From assembly GCA_037349105.1 (NCBI GenBank), contig JAYJMM010000109.1, positions 2,245,001 through 2,309,000 on the forward strand: a stretch of 64,000 nucleotides of DNA, in the 5' to 3' direction. A program made the position numbers and the translations under genes. Numbering within the stretch: position 1 is the stretch's first letter; the number at the start of each line of letters is the position of its first letter. Below, in pieces: positions 35,801-45,151 of the stretch. The notes beneath the pieces are model-generated. The model was not told the DNA's origin. It ran no database searches and saw only the letters and a program-made list of their open reading frames with translations. Origin of the DNA: Limnomonas spitsbergensis. Lineage: Eukaryota > Chlorophyta > Chlorophyceae > Chlamydomonadales.

Positions 35801-38800
35801 ATATATATATATATACCGGTATACCAATATATATATATATACCGGTATACCAATATATATATATATACCGGTATACCAATATATATATATATACCGGTAT
35901 ACCAATATATATATATATATATACCGGTATACCAATATATATATATATATATATACCGGTATACCAATATATATATATATATATATATATATACCGGTAT
36001 ACCAATATATATATATATATATACCGGTATACCAATATATATTTTTTTAAACCTTCACCTGCTTCCTTCTGGCCCGCACGTCGCAGACGCAGCGGCCCGC
36101 AGAGCGCCTCCAGCGACAGTGCTGTGGTCAGGCCCTTCAAGCCACACACGCGCCCCGCCACGGAGACCCGGCGCAGCTCCTGGACCAGGTCCGTGCCCCA
36201 GTCTTGCCTCAGGCCCTGCTGCATGGCGCCCTCGCACGAGCTGCCATGCGGGTGCGGCAGCTCATGCTGAAGCTGCTCCGTGCCGATGTTGCTGCTGCTG
36301 ACGTCAGCGGGGTCTCCGGCGCCGGGGGGATGCCACTCAATTGCCTCACCGCGCGCTGCGGACTCAACACTCACGAAAAGCCCTTCGGCCAACTGTGCTG
36401 CAGCTGCAACCTGGGAAAATTAGTAGGGTTTAGGGTTCAGGGTTCAGGGTTGACGGTTTAGGGTCTAGGATTTATAGATGCCACGCGATTGCCGCGCCGC
36501 GCACTCAACACTCACAAACAGACCTTCGGCCGCTCGTGCTGCAGCTGCTCCCTGAAACTCAAAGTAGGGATTTTAAGGTGTAGGGTAATGGGTTTAGGGT
36601 TAAGGGTGCAGAGTTCAGAGTTCTGGGTTCAGGGTTCTGGGCTCCAGGTTCCAGGTTCTGGGTTCCAGGTTCTGGTTCAAGGGTTCCAGGTTCTGGGTTC
36701 CAAGTTCTGGGTTAAGGGTTACATGTTCTGGGTTAAGGCTTACATGTTCTGGGTTAAGGGTCCCAGGTTCTGGGTTGAGGGTTACATGTTCTGGGTTAAG
36801 GGTTCCAGGTTCTGGGTTAAGGGTTCCAGGTTCTGGGTTAGGGGATCCAGGTTCTGGGTTAAGGGTTTCAGGTTCTGGGTTAAGTGTTCCAGGTTCTGGG
36901 TTAAGGGTTCCAGGTTCTGGGTTAAGGGTTCCAGGTTCTGGGTTAAGGGTTCCAGGTTCTGGGTTAAGGGTTCCAGGTTCTGGGTTCCAGGTTCCAGGTT
37001 CTGGGTTAAGGGTTCCAGGTTCTGGGTTAAGGGTTCCTGGTTCTGGGTTAAGGTTTCCAGGTTCTGGGTTAAGGTTTCCAGGTTCTGGGTTAAGGGTTCC
37101 AGGTTCTGGGTTAAGGGTTCCAGGTTCTGGGTTAAGGGTTCCAGGTTCTGGGTTAAGGGTTACAGGTTCTGGGTTAAGGGTGCCAGGTTCTCAGTTAAGG
37201 GTTCCAGGTTCTGGGTTAAGGGTTCCAGGTTTTGGGTTAAGGGTTACAGGTTCTGGGTTCTGGGTTCCAGGTTCTGGGTTCCAGGTTCTGGGTTAAGGGT
37301 TCCAGGTTCTGGGTTAAGGGTTCCAGGTTCTGGGTTAAGGGTTACAGGTTCTGGGTTAAGGGTTCCAGGTTCTGGGTTAAGGGTTACAGGTTCTGGGTTA
37401 AGGGTTCCAGGTTCTGGGTTAAGGGTTCCAGGTTCTGGGTTAAGGGTTACAGGTTCCGGGTTAAGGGTTCCAGGTTCTGGGTTCCAGGTTCTGGGTTAAG
37501 GGTTCCAGGTTCTGGGTTAAGGGTTCCAGGTTCTGGGTTCCAGGTTCCAGGTTCTGGGTTGCTGGTTGAGGGTTAAGGGTAGAAGGGTCAGGGGAAAAGG
37601 GTGAAGGGTTTATGGTTGGCATACACCAGAGGTGTTGGCAGGTCTAGCCAAAAGAAATGCGGTGTCAGAGTTCTCACCAGGTCATACCAGTTGAGAAAAA
37701 CATTATAACTTCATCCATCCTAGAGTGGCACACCCGGCTGGCTGCTTGATCTGCCAGCCTTCATAATTCACATTTTATAACATATTTATTTTCAGCCCAC
37801 ATCTGCACTGGGCGTTTGGATCTGCATTGCAGAGCTGAGCTCGCTATGAACTCCCAATTCTGCCGAAGCTCAAAAAGGAAACAGCTCCATACCACTTCCC
37901 CTCTTCGCCAGCCCGCCTCAAAACCCTAGTCCTAAAACCTCATCCCTAAAACACCTCCGCACTAAGCCCTAAACCAGACCTCTTCAAACCAAGAGCCAAT
38001 GCAAGCGTTGGACCCCAGGTACCTGGTATAAAGCGCCTCTGCTCCCAAAGATCAAGCAATCAACACGACATCTGCTGTGCCCATGTGCATGAAGCTTTTA
38101 CACACATGGCCCTACTACTATGATATAAAGCTTATTCCTGTGTGTGACGTATGCCCCCCTCTTTGTCACACACGTGCAGGAGGTGCAGGATGCCTCCCTC
38201 CTTCCCCCTACCTTCCCTCTCAAAGACCAAGCAACCGACACAACATCTGCTGCATCCCCCCCCCCCTCACTCCTCTCATTCCTCACCTGTGGCACATCAG
38301 GTGCCAATGACGCCACCCAGACGACGGCCGCCGCCGACGCCATGGCCTCCCTCACCAGCGCCCCACCCTGAAGAGCGCGCAACATCACACAGGACGTGTA
38401 CGCCAACGTGGAGCGACGCTCAGAGGCCCCACCAGCCGGCACCAGGGATGAGCAAGGAGCGGCGGCGGTGGCAGCAGCGGTAGCGGCGGTTGCGGCAGCG
38501 GTTGCAGCGGTGGTTGCGGCACTGCCAGAAGGCACGGGGGGCGATGAGAGAGCGGCTTTTGCTCCCCTCGCCCCCCTTCCTCCGCCTTGCTCCTGCTCCT
38601 CGGCAGCCATGTCGGACCCATGGTTACTGAGGAGGTGATAGATGCACGAGATGGCGTCCTGTACCTCCTGCACGTGTGACAAGGAGGAGGGCATACGTCA
38701 CACAATCACATATAGGAATAAGCTTTATATTATAGTAGGAGGGCCATGTGAAACCCCCTGTTTGGGGGGATGGGTCTGACCCCTTAGGTGACAGGCCCCT

Positions 38801-41800
38801 TGCCATGTGTGTAAAAGCTCCATACAGGAGGGCGTTGCAGACTTGCAGCACGAGATGGCGTTCTGCCCCTCTCGCAGGGGTTCCAAGGAGGAGGGACATA
38901 CCGATTCGCACAAATTATAAATATATATGCGTTACGCACACCAGAACCGGTAGGAGAGCCATGTGTATGCAGGCTTCTTATAAGAGGGCATCACAGCACG
39001 CGACTGCGACTCCGAGGGGAGGCATACATGGATGAAGTGATATCAACAGCCCATGCAGCACAGCACGCGACTGCCACTCCGAGGGGAGGCATATATGGAT
39101 GAAGTGATATCAACAGCCCATGCAGCGCAGACAGACATAAGCTCATGACATCAGGCTCAGGCTCCACAAGAACAACAAACATGAAAGGAAACAATACTGC
39201 AACTGATGCATCTTGATACGTCCGGTGGAGGATCAGATCGGATGCATGGGAGAGGTGCCGACAAACGAGACCGAACCCTCAAACTTCTCAGGCACTGTCT
39301 AACCCCATAGGTTTGTTTTCACCTGCATAAGGGCGGGGGGCACGTGCGCACCGGACCCTGCAGTGGACAAGATCCCGTCCACACACTCCGCCATGACCTG
39401 GACGGCGCCTGCGCAGCAGGGCCTGGCAGAAGGGCATCCAGAAGTGAGTTATGGGGGGGGGGTCTAAGCAACAGATGAAGGGAGGGCAAACTGAGCAACA
39501 GATGGGGGAAAGGGCAAACTGATCAACAAATGGGGGGAAGGGCAGCCTAAGCAACAGCCAAGTGGGGAGATAAGAGAAAGATGGGGGAAAGGGCAAACTG
39601 AGCAACAAATGGGGGGAAGGGCAGTCTGAGCAACAGACAAGTGGTCGTGGTCGTGGGATATAAGCAACAGATAAGGGGAGAGGCAGACTGAGTAACAGAC
39701 AGGTGAAGGGGGGTGGGGGCTGAGGGGGGGCTCTAAGCAACAGGTGGGAGAAAGGGCAGACGGAGTAACAAATGGGGGGGTGGGGGGGGCTCTAAGCAAC
39801 AGGTGGGGGAAAGGAGGCAGACGGAGTAACAGATGGGTGGGGGGAGGGGGATCTAAGTAGCAGGTGGGGTGGGTGGGGGGAGGGGGTCTAAGTAGCAGGT
39901 GGGGTGGGTGGGGGGGAGGGGGGTCTAAGTAGCAGGTGGGGTGGGTGGGGGGAGGGGGTCTAAGCAACAGGTGTGTTTGTGTGTGGGGGAGGGGGGGGGG
40001 GGGGTGGGGGGGGGGCGGGGGGATCTAAGCAACATGTGGGGGGAAGGGTAGACTGACGCTCAAGGTTTAAGGGTTTAGGGTTTAAGGCTGAGGTTTTAGG
40101 CCTGACGACATGAGTCATGGCGAGGGTTAGCCCCACTCACTTGATCCACTCGTTGAAGGCGGGGAGCCACAGCAGCGACAGTAGCGTTTGGCCCAAAACC
40201 ACCTGTGGGGGGAGGGAGGAGGGAGACAGGGATGGCATGATAGACAGCTGGCTGTGTTATATGAACGCCCCCACCCCCCTCAATACACAGTTCTGAAATT
40301 TGATCGTGGTGGGCTGTGGGGGCAAGCAGGACCGCAAGCAAGCACACTCGCCAAGGTAGGGCGATCAGCAATGAACCCTCTACTGCCGTATATACGCAAA
40401 TTTCAAAAGTGCGTGCACATGTATATGGTGCGGATCGCCATTTGGTGATCGATGATGTGCGACGCGCCGACGCCCGTTGTCCTCCGGATTTCCATCGAGC
40501 GACCAAAGCTCTGATATTCGTTTGTGGTGGTCTGACAACCAGTCATTGGCAGGTGAAGGATCTGACCGTCTCATCATGCATGTGGGCACTACTGCAGGAG
40601 TGTAACGATATGCCACTACGAGGGGCATTGATCGCTACAAGGAGCCACACGTGTTCAAGCTGTTGGATCACCTTTTGCCAAGGGCTAAGGATGGGTTCAA
40701 ATAGTTTTAAAAGGAAATAAAAAACGATTTTGAGTAGCGGGAGGGCAAGCTTGCATGGCACTACATTTGATTGTCGGCATGCTGTGCATGTGTCAGACGG
40801 CTTGATAAAGGCCCTACATAGAAGCCGCCAACCAAGAGGGTGGCTCATGCTGCTGTGATCCATTAACAAACCAGGCAAGTTGCTCAAAGTGGTGATCGCT
40901 TGAAAATATCTTCAACGATCATAGCCAGAACGATCAAGGCTGAGTTAAACGCATCCCCCCGCTCCCCCCCCATACACAGTTGTGAAGGCGACATTTTTCG
41001 TCGGGACAAGCAAAGCCGCAAGCAAGCGCACTCGCAAGGGTAAGGAATATTCGACCCTCTGCATGCACTTGCTACAGGAGACCTAAGGGCTGCAAAGAAC
41101 AACAAGGCGGTCTATGTGGCTGTAAAGCCGCCCCCAAAGAGGGAGGCTCGGCAGCAGTAACGCAGCAGCATTCCAGGCAAGGTATTCGAAGTTTCCATTC
41201 AATAACAAAATGTATGAATAGATTGGGGACTGAATGAGTCATTGATTGTTTTACTATTGTTGTCTCATGAAGTTGGAAAATAAGTTGTGCTTCCTCAAAT
41301 CCGTAAATGATGTGAGAGTTACAAAATAAGCTTGATTTTGGATTGATCTTCTTGCCATTGCTCTCACCGCACAACTGCGGCCATAATTCCACCCACGTAT
41401 ATTTTGCTCACGCAGGGCTGATTCATATCAAGCTTACAGCCAGAAGCCCTCCGTGGCCGATCTCTTCCTTCAACTTCAAGGTGTGCATATAGGCTCTTTG
41501 GTGTGATGCAACTGTTTATATCGCTTTGCTTATCTTGAGTGCTCATGTTTCTGCTTGCATGATTACTTGTTGTAACAAACCATCATGGCTTGAAGTGTCA
41601 AAGGTGAGGTTGATTTCACAGATGATTTCACAGATGAATTCACAGATGATTTCACAGATGATTTCACATTCGTTTTTTTCAGATGACTGAGGGGACGGAG
41701 GGCGATAGCAATAAGATGGAGAGAAGCAACCATGATGAGGATCCTAAAAAGGCCAACATAGTCTCGATTGTTGAAAGGAAGCCGAGTCAGGGAGCATAAA

Positions 41801-42353
41801 AAGGACCATGCATCAGGGCAAGTTGTATAGTGTGAGCATGCCATGCAAGGTTGCCGCTGCCATGTTACATGTTTGTGATGGTTCTACTTGCTTGTGAACG
41901 TTTAGAGAACTTCAAGACGCTCTTGCAAATTGATTGCATGCCATGAATTGTTGGTACAGGAAAAGTAAACTCATGTAAAACGTTAAAATTTTAATATCTA
42001 ATAATACTATTGAAATGCAAACGGGACAAGACTAGGGACAAGACTAGGGACAAGACTAGGGACAAGACTAGGGACAAGACTAGGGACAAGACTAGGGACA
42101 AGACTAGGGACAAGACTAGGGACACGACTAGGGACAAGACTAGGGACAAGACTAGGGACAAGACTAGGGACAAGACTAGGGACAAGACTAGGGACAAGAC
42201 TAGGGACAAGACTAGTTGATTCGACTTCCAAGATATCCTTGGTATCAGTAGTGTATATTTCTCGTAGTTGATGACACGTGTCAATAATGTGGTATTGCAA
42301 TCATTTGGTATGCGGATCAGATCAGCAGCCTGCATGACACTAAATAACAATTA

Positions 42354-42396
<43 letters not shown>

Positions 42397-45151
42397 CCCA
42401 AATTGTCCAGACAGCATCTCGATAAATATCTACAGGCTGTCTATAACATGTTTAGACAGTGTCCCCATACTCATCTGAGTTGCGTCCATGACCTGTCCAG
42501 ACATGCTGTAGACATAAGAGCATATATATCCAAACATAATCCAAATCATGTTCAGACAATGTCCCCATGTTGTCTGAAGAGTGTCTGCGGGCTGTATGGG
42601 CTCACAATTGCACTTATCTAAACGTAGTCCAAACACATGCACTGTCCTGACAACTATCTGGAGAGTGTCCATGGTGTATCCAAACGATGTCCACAATGCA
42701 TATCTCTGTCTAGACACAATCTGTGAAACGTGTATCCAGAGAGCATTTGGATGTAGTCCAGATAGCATGTAGATGCGGTCCAGGAAGTATCTGGATGTTA
42801 TCCAGCCAATTTGTACCTATCCAGACATTAACTAGCTTTAATCGTACCTATCCAGACATTAACTAGCTTTAATCATACCTATCCAGACATTAACTAGCTT
42901 TAATCGTACCCATCCAGACATTAACTAGCTTTAATCATACCTATCCAGACATTAACTAGCTTTAATCGTACCTATCCAGACATTAACTAGCTTTAATCAT
43001 ACCTATCCAGACATTAATTAGCTTTAATCGTACCTATCCAGACATTAACTAGCTTTAATCGTACCTATCCAGACATTAACTAGCTTTAATCATACCTATC
43101 CAGACATTAACTAGCTTTAATCGTACCTATCCAGACATTAACTAGCTTTAATCGTACCTATCCAGACATTAACTAGCTTTAATCGTACCTATCCAGACAT
43201 TAACTAGCTTTAATCGTACCTATCCAGACATTAACTAGCTTTAATCATACCTATCCAGACATTAACTAGCTTTAATCATACCTATCCAGACATTAACTAG
43301 CTTTAATCATACCTATCCAGACATTAACTAGCTTTAATCGTACCTATCCAGACATTAACTAGCTTTAATCGTACCTATCCAGACATTAACTAGCTTTAAT
43401 CATACCTATCCAGACATTAACTAGCTTTAATCGTACCTATTCAGACATTTACCAGATAGTTGCAGACATTGTCCAGGTACGTATCAGAGAATGTCTAGAT
43501 ATGAGGCCGTTCCCTGAGTGCAGCTGGAGATCATACTCTGGATTGGAATGGCCTCCCCTCAAAATAAAGATTGTTTCTTGTTGACATAACTTAAAATTAA
43601 TGATCGTCAACACCAGTTTCAGGTGTAAATCGAGAGTTTTGGTTCATTATTTATATATGCCCACAGGGTTGAACTAAAGAAATAATGTATTCATAACCGA
43701 GGCAAAACCTAAACTTCCACCCCCCCACCTACCTTGTGACCTACACGCACCCTGCCAACCACCCAAAGCTCTGAAGGCAACCACCTCCTGCTAGACCATC
43801 ATCCCAAACCTAGGCTCTCAACCCTGTCCACCTACAACCACTCTGAAGGCGGCCAGCTCTTGCTGGATCCGCACCGTGATCACACTCTCCTACACCCTTC
43901 ATCCTAAGTTTCGAACGGCAAACCCTAAGCTTCAAACGGCAAACCCTAAGCTTCAAACAGCAAACCCTAAGCGTCAAACGGCAAACCCTGAAGCCCCCCC
44001 TCCACCTACCTTGTCACCCACACCCTGCCAGCCTCCGACCGCTTTGAAGGCAGCCACCTCCTGATGGATACGCGCCGTCACCACCCGCCCCGTCAACTCT
44101 GTGTTTTAGATAGGGGGCACATTGGGATCAATAGGTGTGCGGAGAGTGGGTGCTTCTTCAAGAGGGGCTCTCCAGCACCGCACTCTCAGAATTGAAGGCA
44201 GGGGCCGCCTGACCCACCCTGGCACGTTGGATGCAGCCTCTTGATGGTTGAGAGGATCTGGCGGTGCAGGGGTCGAGTGTAGTCCATGAACACCAGCTCC
44301 ATCACTAGCTCCAGACAGGCCATGGCAGCAGGGGTGGCAGCAGGGGAGGGCTCCTGGTCGAAAGAGGGGGCAGTGACACTGTCAACGTGTGTACATATGT
44401 GTCTTCTGGTGTTGGTACTGGTGTGGTCGTATACCGTACAAAGTATCCACGGTCTCACCTGGTGCACATGCATGTGTCCATCCTTGATCTATCCACCGTC
44501 TCATCTCGTGCACTTACGCACATAGCCCTCTGGTAGTATTTTCGCGCTCCATGGCATGGAAGCCGTAACCAAGCCATGCACACACCCTGCCATGCACCAC
44601 TGCTTATTTTAGGGTGTTTCAGCAACATTTCAGGTACCCGGCTGGCAGAGATTAAGGCAGCAAGCCCTGTTGTTTGGGCCAAAAATCTCAGCCTGGTCGG
44701 GGTTGGGTATCCACCAGGGGCGCCTCTGGCAGCCCCCTCAAAGATGGTCTGTCGTGCGCTAACACGCTGCCATGCGCACATGGACATCAGAGCCATGGGG
44801 GACCCAGCGGCGGCTGGCCATGTTCCCGCCTTTCCAGCAGCATGATGCCAGTGGTTACCTGTTCCAGCTCCCGGGCCAGTGCCAGGGTGACACCTTTCAA
44901 GTCATCGGACTCTCCGCCTGTGAACCGGACGGATGCAAGCACGTGCAGCTCCGCACAAGTCGCCGAGGTAGACCGCATCGATTCCACCTGAATTTAACGA
45001 GCATGCGTCATGCGGGGAACGACAAGGCCGAAACCTCTGCGTGCGGCTCGCGGCGCCGTCGACGCACCCTTTGTAGCCAGTCCGGGGAGAACTCGGCGCC
45101 TCGTGCCCCCCATCGCTTCCTCTTTTGCTGTCTATAGCACTTGCTGCTCAT
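8898..45151 (-). CDS. THADA: THADA/Trm732-like tRNA 2'-O-methylation cofactor, 29 exons
   Basis: One gene across 36 kb. Exons in transcript order: 45151-45068, 44987-44859, 44353-44218, 44098-44010, 40202-40141, 39422-39323, 38667-38287, 36410-36059, 35413-34905, 33264-33080, 32747-32651, 32267-32072, 31862-31510, 30691-30581, 29514-29390, 26930-26818, 25055-24988, 24474-24083, 23832-23693, 22384-22212, 19936-19733, 19204-19058, 17782-17448, 16759-16618, 16047-15619, 13019-12875, 12431-9991, 9644-9328, 9213-8898. The sum is 8271 nt (2756 aa plus TGA). All introns are GT-AG and all phases agree. The N-terminus [14 protein letters not shown] resembles plant THADA starts. Family blocks: [19 protein letters not shown] (about 898-916), [16 protein letters not shown] (about 1023-1038), [10 protein letters not shown] (about 1198), [18 protein letters not shown] (1383), [14 protein letters not shown] (about 1527), [20 protein letters not shown] (about 1655) and [18 protein letters not shown] (about 1694). 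THADA and yeast Trm732 partner the FTSJ1/Trm7 enzyme for methylation of tRNA position 32, and are long HEAT/ARM solenoids. The protein is longer than human THADA (1953 aa) through Ala/Gly/Pro-rich insertions. Exon 16 is a low-complexity linker and is the least certain. Confidence 0.9.
9991..12431 (-). other. THADA: THADA exon 27, 2.4-kb C-terminal exon
   Basis: By far the longest exon in the window, 813 codons plus two bases. It opens with [17 protein letters not shown], a family block, and goes on as Ala/Leu/Gly-rich helical repeats of HEAT character. The stop often read at 9982 is avoided by a donor (TCG then GTGGGT) at 9990, joining in phase 0 to 9644-9328. Antisense ORFs of up to 380 codons overlap it because of its GC-rich codons and are shadows. 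Confidence 0.85.
13020..13560 (-). repeat. Seven decayed copies of the THADA exon 26 acceptor
   Basis: Going upstream from the true acceptor at 13020, the block CCTGCAGGTCAGCATCC plus about 20 nt of the exon (coding about [10 protein letters not shown]) recurs near 13085, 13155, 13230, 13295, 13425, 13490 and 13550, with 60-80 nt spacing and growing decay. The stretches between carry agggttcagggttt words. Confidence 0.8.
13758..13823 (+). repeat. Dispersed ~66-bp element (gccttcctt...cacgcctcagg), copy 1
   Basis: Nearly the same sequence is at 35691-35758 in the same orientation, about 22 kb away. Shorter pieces are inverted at 30738-30764 and direct at 18587-18605. Unrelated to the tandem arrays, so it is probably a small mobile or formerly mobile element. 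Confidence 0.75.
14235..15072 (-). repeat. ~30-bp poly-C/poly-G minisatellite
   Basis: About 28 units, each a run of 8-14 C followed by gaatccacccccatggctg or a variant with cccttgtggctg or ccccgtgcctg. On the sense strand of THADA this is G-rich, with several G-runs per unit. It lies in THADA intron 25. The 338-residue minus-strand ORF is a Gly-rich artefact. Confidence 0.95.
15480..15565 (-). repeat. Partial copy of the THADA exon 25 donor end
   Basis: The segment cacacctgcatgccctc plus a later gtgccaggctgc repeats the real junction at 15612-15662 (cgcacctgcatgccctc, then gcgccaggctgc). It is a decayed copy of the last ~50 coding nt and donor, just downstream in the intron. Confidence 0.6.
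16925..17447 (-). repeat. ~20-23-bp C/G-rich array abutting the THADA exon 23 donor
   Basis: About 22 units of tttgcacccccagcccccc and variants. The array begins directly at the donor of exon 23 (17447) and runs into intron 23. The sense strand is G-rich. Confidence 0.9.
17783..17960 (-). repeat. Three to four decayed copies of the THADA exon 23 start
   Basis: The exon start coding VLMTACW recurs at about 17800-17820, 17850-17875 and 17900-17920 as gtccagcaggaagtcat-type blocks, separated by agggtttaggg-like words. On the minus strand one frame shows LMTSCWT between the copies. Confidence 0.75.
18700..19057 (-). repeat. Four ~95-bp decayed copies past the THADA exon 22 donor
   Basis: Blocks with tttcacacttgttg, aaggcctg and cacctgtg.ctcagg recur about four times. 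The copy nearest the donor repeats the exon end (cacctgtgactcagggcc versus cacctgtgcctcaggccc). Confidence 0.7.
19572..19732 (-). repeat. accctgtaccctg array abutting the THADA exon 21 donor
   Basis: About twelve 12-bp units directly after the donor at 19732. The exon frame stays open through it (a Gly/Arg/Val/Gln-rich repeat). Confidence 0.9.
20580..21240. mobile_element. Fold-back element candidate in THADA intron 20
   Basis: Arms 20580-20632 and 20648-20699 are near-perfect reverse complements (key core gtcgccgtaatttcaa) around a 15-nt loop. A second set of related words lies at 21110-21166 and 21177-21225 (tgaattacgtagttg, caccgtaatttcaa, tgaattacggcg). The pair brackets about 400 bp that holds a 115-codon minus-strand frame (21064-20717) of unknown meaning. 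The layout suggests a small DNA transposon or MITE relic. No transposase is recognised. Confidence 0.5.
23440..23692 (-). repeat. ~24-bp copies of the THADA exon 19 donor
   Basis: Sense-strand units of GAGTGTGATGTGGGTGAGAG repeat about nine times, starting at the real junction (GAGTGATGCAG then GTGAGAG). Units nearest the exon are closest to the true donor. Confidence 0.8.
23845..23915 (-). repeat. 11-bp repeat (gatacttatcg)n
   Basis: Six to seven near-perfect units, beginning about 15 nt upstream of the THADA exon 19 acceptor. Confidence 0.9.
25085..26395 (-). repeat. 40-bp minisatellite upstream of THADA exon 17
   Basis: About 32 units of ggaggctgttgtactgcagg followed by taggaggcgggatgggtttc. 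On the sense strand each unit has CTACCTGCAG, an acceptor-like site. The seed appears to be the last 20 nt of the intron before exon 17 (acaacagggaggagcgggat). A single C/G change pattern (ctgcagg versus accgcagg) marks subfamilies. Confidence 0.95.
26931..27370 (-). repeat. ~55-bp copies of the THADA exon 16 acceptor
   Basis: Units of aggacctgcagcacagcaca plus a catcaagcaaaccctgaac tail, about eight times, starting at the true acceptor (26931). On the sense strand each unit shows TGTGCTGCAGG. Confidence 0.9.
27440..29389 (-). repeat. 114-bp array abutting the THADA exon 15 donor
   Basis: About 17 highly similar units filling intron 15 from its donor. Each holds three donor-like words (CACAGGTGGG, CATAGGTGGGG, CACAGGTGGGG) and starts like the true junction (CTGCACAG then GTGGGTCATG). 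As 114 is a multiple of three, the exon frame stays open through the array as a 38-residue repeat ([12 protein letters not shown]...[11 protein letters not shown]). Confidence 0.95.
29520..30230 (-). repeat. Polypurine/polypyrimidine tract with a decayed copy of THADA exon 15
   Basis: Sense strand is almost pure pyrimidine with recurring ATTGCCCTTATCC words. At 29914-29985 a diverged copy of the exon 15 start (coding about [16 protein letters not shown] against [18 protein letters not shown]) is preceded by its own CCCAG acceptor. Confidence 0.8.
30360..30580 (-). repeat. Three decayed copies of the THADA exon 14 donor
   Basis: The junction ctcctcacctccagctccagcc (real at 30573) recurs in altered form near 30500, 30427 and 30360. 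Confidence 0.65.
31140..31440 (-). repeat. ~62-bp array in THADA intron 13
   Basis: Four to five units of caggcagagccagcaggggga plus gaccggggaccaggaacag, ending in a poly-G run. Confidence 0.85.
32748..33068 (-). repeat. Acceptor-anchored 14-bp and donor-proximal TGATCAC repeats in THADA intron 10
   Basis: Directly upstream of the exon 11 acceptor, 14-bp units (aggatcagcaggac) repeat six times and copy the TGATCAG acceptor end. From about 32850 to 33068, near the exon 10 donor, ~21-bp units with gtgatcacac fill the rest, so the intron is nearly all repeat. Confidence 0.9.
33300..33345 (-). repeat. Dispersed ~65-bp element, copy 3 (inverted)
   Basis: Reverse complement of the 8209-8275 element core (tgatgcatgggacatgtgcc). 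Confidence 0.7.
33770..34612 (-). repeat. Pentanucleotide (ggtay)n satellite, ~840 bp
   Basis: Long run of ggtac/ggtat with interspersed gtcacgtta blocks, in THADA intron 9. Long ORFs in all frames are artefacts. Confidence 0.95.
34785..34904 (-). repeat. 16-bp donor-copy array at THADA exon 9
   Basis: Six units of cacctgccaccctctt, i.e. sense GGCAGGTGAAGAGGGT, start within about 30 nt of the true donor (GACAG then GTGGGG). Each contains a CAGGTGAAG donor-like word. Confidence 0.85.
35691..35758 (+). repeat. Dispersed ~66-bp element, copy 2
   Basis: Matches 13758-13823 almost base for base. It abuts the AT-rich array that follows. Confidence 0.75.
35755..36056 (-). repeat. Palindromic taccggtataccaatatata array
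   Basis: Ten units of the self-complementary accggtat core with (AT)n spacers of variable length, running to within a few nt of the THADA exon 8 donor (36058). Confidence 0.95.
36420..37600 (-). repeat. 21-bp array (ggttctgggttaagggttcca)
   Basis: About 50 units upstream of THADA exon 8. At 36483-36556 a decayed copy of the exon's first ~70 nt (coding about [10 protein letters not shown]) with its acceptor precedes the array. The 336-residue plus-strand ORF (GSRFWVK repeat) is an artefact. Confidence 0.95.
38090..38930. repeat. Inverted junction repeats around THADA exon 7
   Basis: About 100 bp at 38090-38195 is the reverse complement of 38640-38760 (shared words gggcatacgtcacaca, ggaataagctttatat, agggccatgtg). 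The arms flank exon 7. A further tandem copy of the acceptor and exon start (gcagaacgccatctcgtgc) is at 38845-38900. The left arm contains an inverted copy of the exon 7 acceptor. Confidence 0.8.
38995..39130 (-). repeat. Two 67-bp direct repeats
   Basis: Units with cactccgaggggaggcata and gatgaagtgatatcaacag, almost identical, in THADA intron 6. Confidence 0.9.
39440..40040 (-). repeat. ~40-bp G-rich array in THADA intron 5
   Basis: Degenerate units of ggggtctaagcaacaggtgg with poly-G runs fill the intron between exons 5 and 6. Confidence 0.9.
40270..41200. repeat. Decayed ~640-bp tandem duplication in THADA intron 4
   Basis: The segment from about 40270 is repeated from about 40960: paired words include gcaagcaagcgcactcgc versus gcaagcaagcacactcgc, and agccgccaaccaagagggtgg versus agccgcccccaaagagggagg. 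No coding function seen. 41200-42000 holds no recognisable gene. Confidence 0.6.
42018..42217. repeat. 12-bp array (gggacaagacta)
   Basis: Sixteen almost perfect units with one a-to-c variant (gggacacgacta). Open frames on both strands are artefacts. Confidence 0.98.
42355..42394. repeat. (AT)n microsatellite
   Basis: About 20 AT dinucleotides. The following 42400-42810 holds loose variants of ..catgtccagacaatgt.. words that look like precursors of the next array. Confidence 0.95.
42805..43445. repeat. 31-bp array (cctatccagacattaactag)
   Basis: About 20 units with a single common A/G variant (taatcata / taatcgta) and no spacers, so not CRISPR. In the 3.8-kb THADA intron 4. Confidence 0.97.
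43720..43990 (-). repeat. Two decayed partial copies of THADA exon 4, plus 21-bp repeats
   Basis: Downstream of exon 4 (44098-44010), its second half with donor recurs at 43815-43880 (coding about [11 protein letters not shown]) and 43722-43800 (about [13 protein letters not shown]), against the true [17 protein letters not shown]. Both keep the gtaggtgg donor or a close form. Between them lie four caaaccctaagcttcaaacgg units. Confidence 0.8.

Noticed and set aside
36489..37499. GSRFWVK repeat protein (336 residues)
   Set aside because: A 21-bp array in an intron of the opposite strand; in-frame only because 21 is a multiple of three.
42805..43445. CRISPR-like array of 31-bp repeats
   Set aside because: No spacers between units, eukaryotic intron context and no cas genes.
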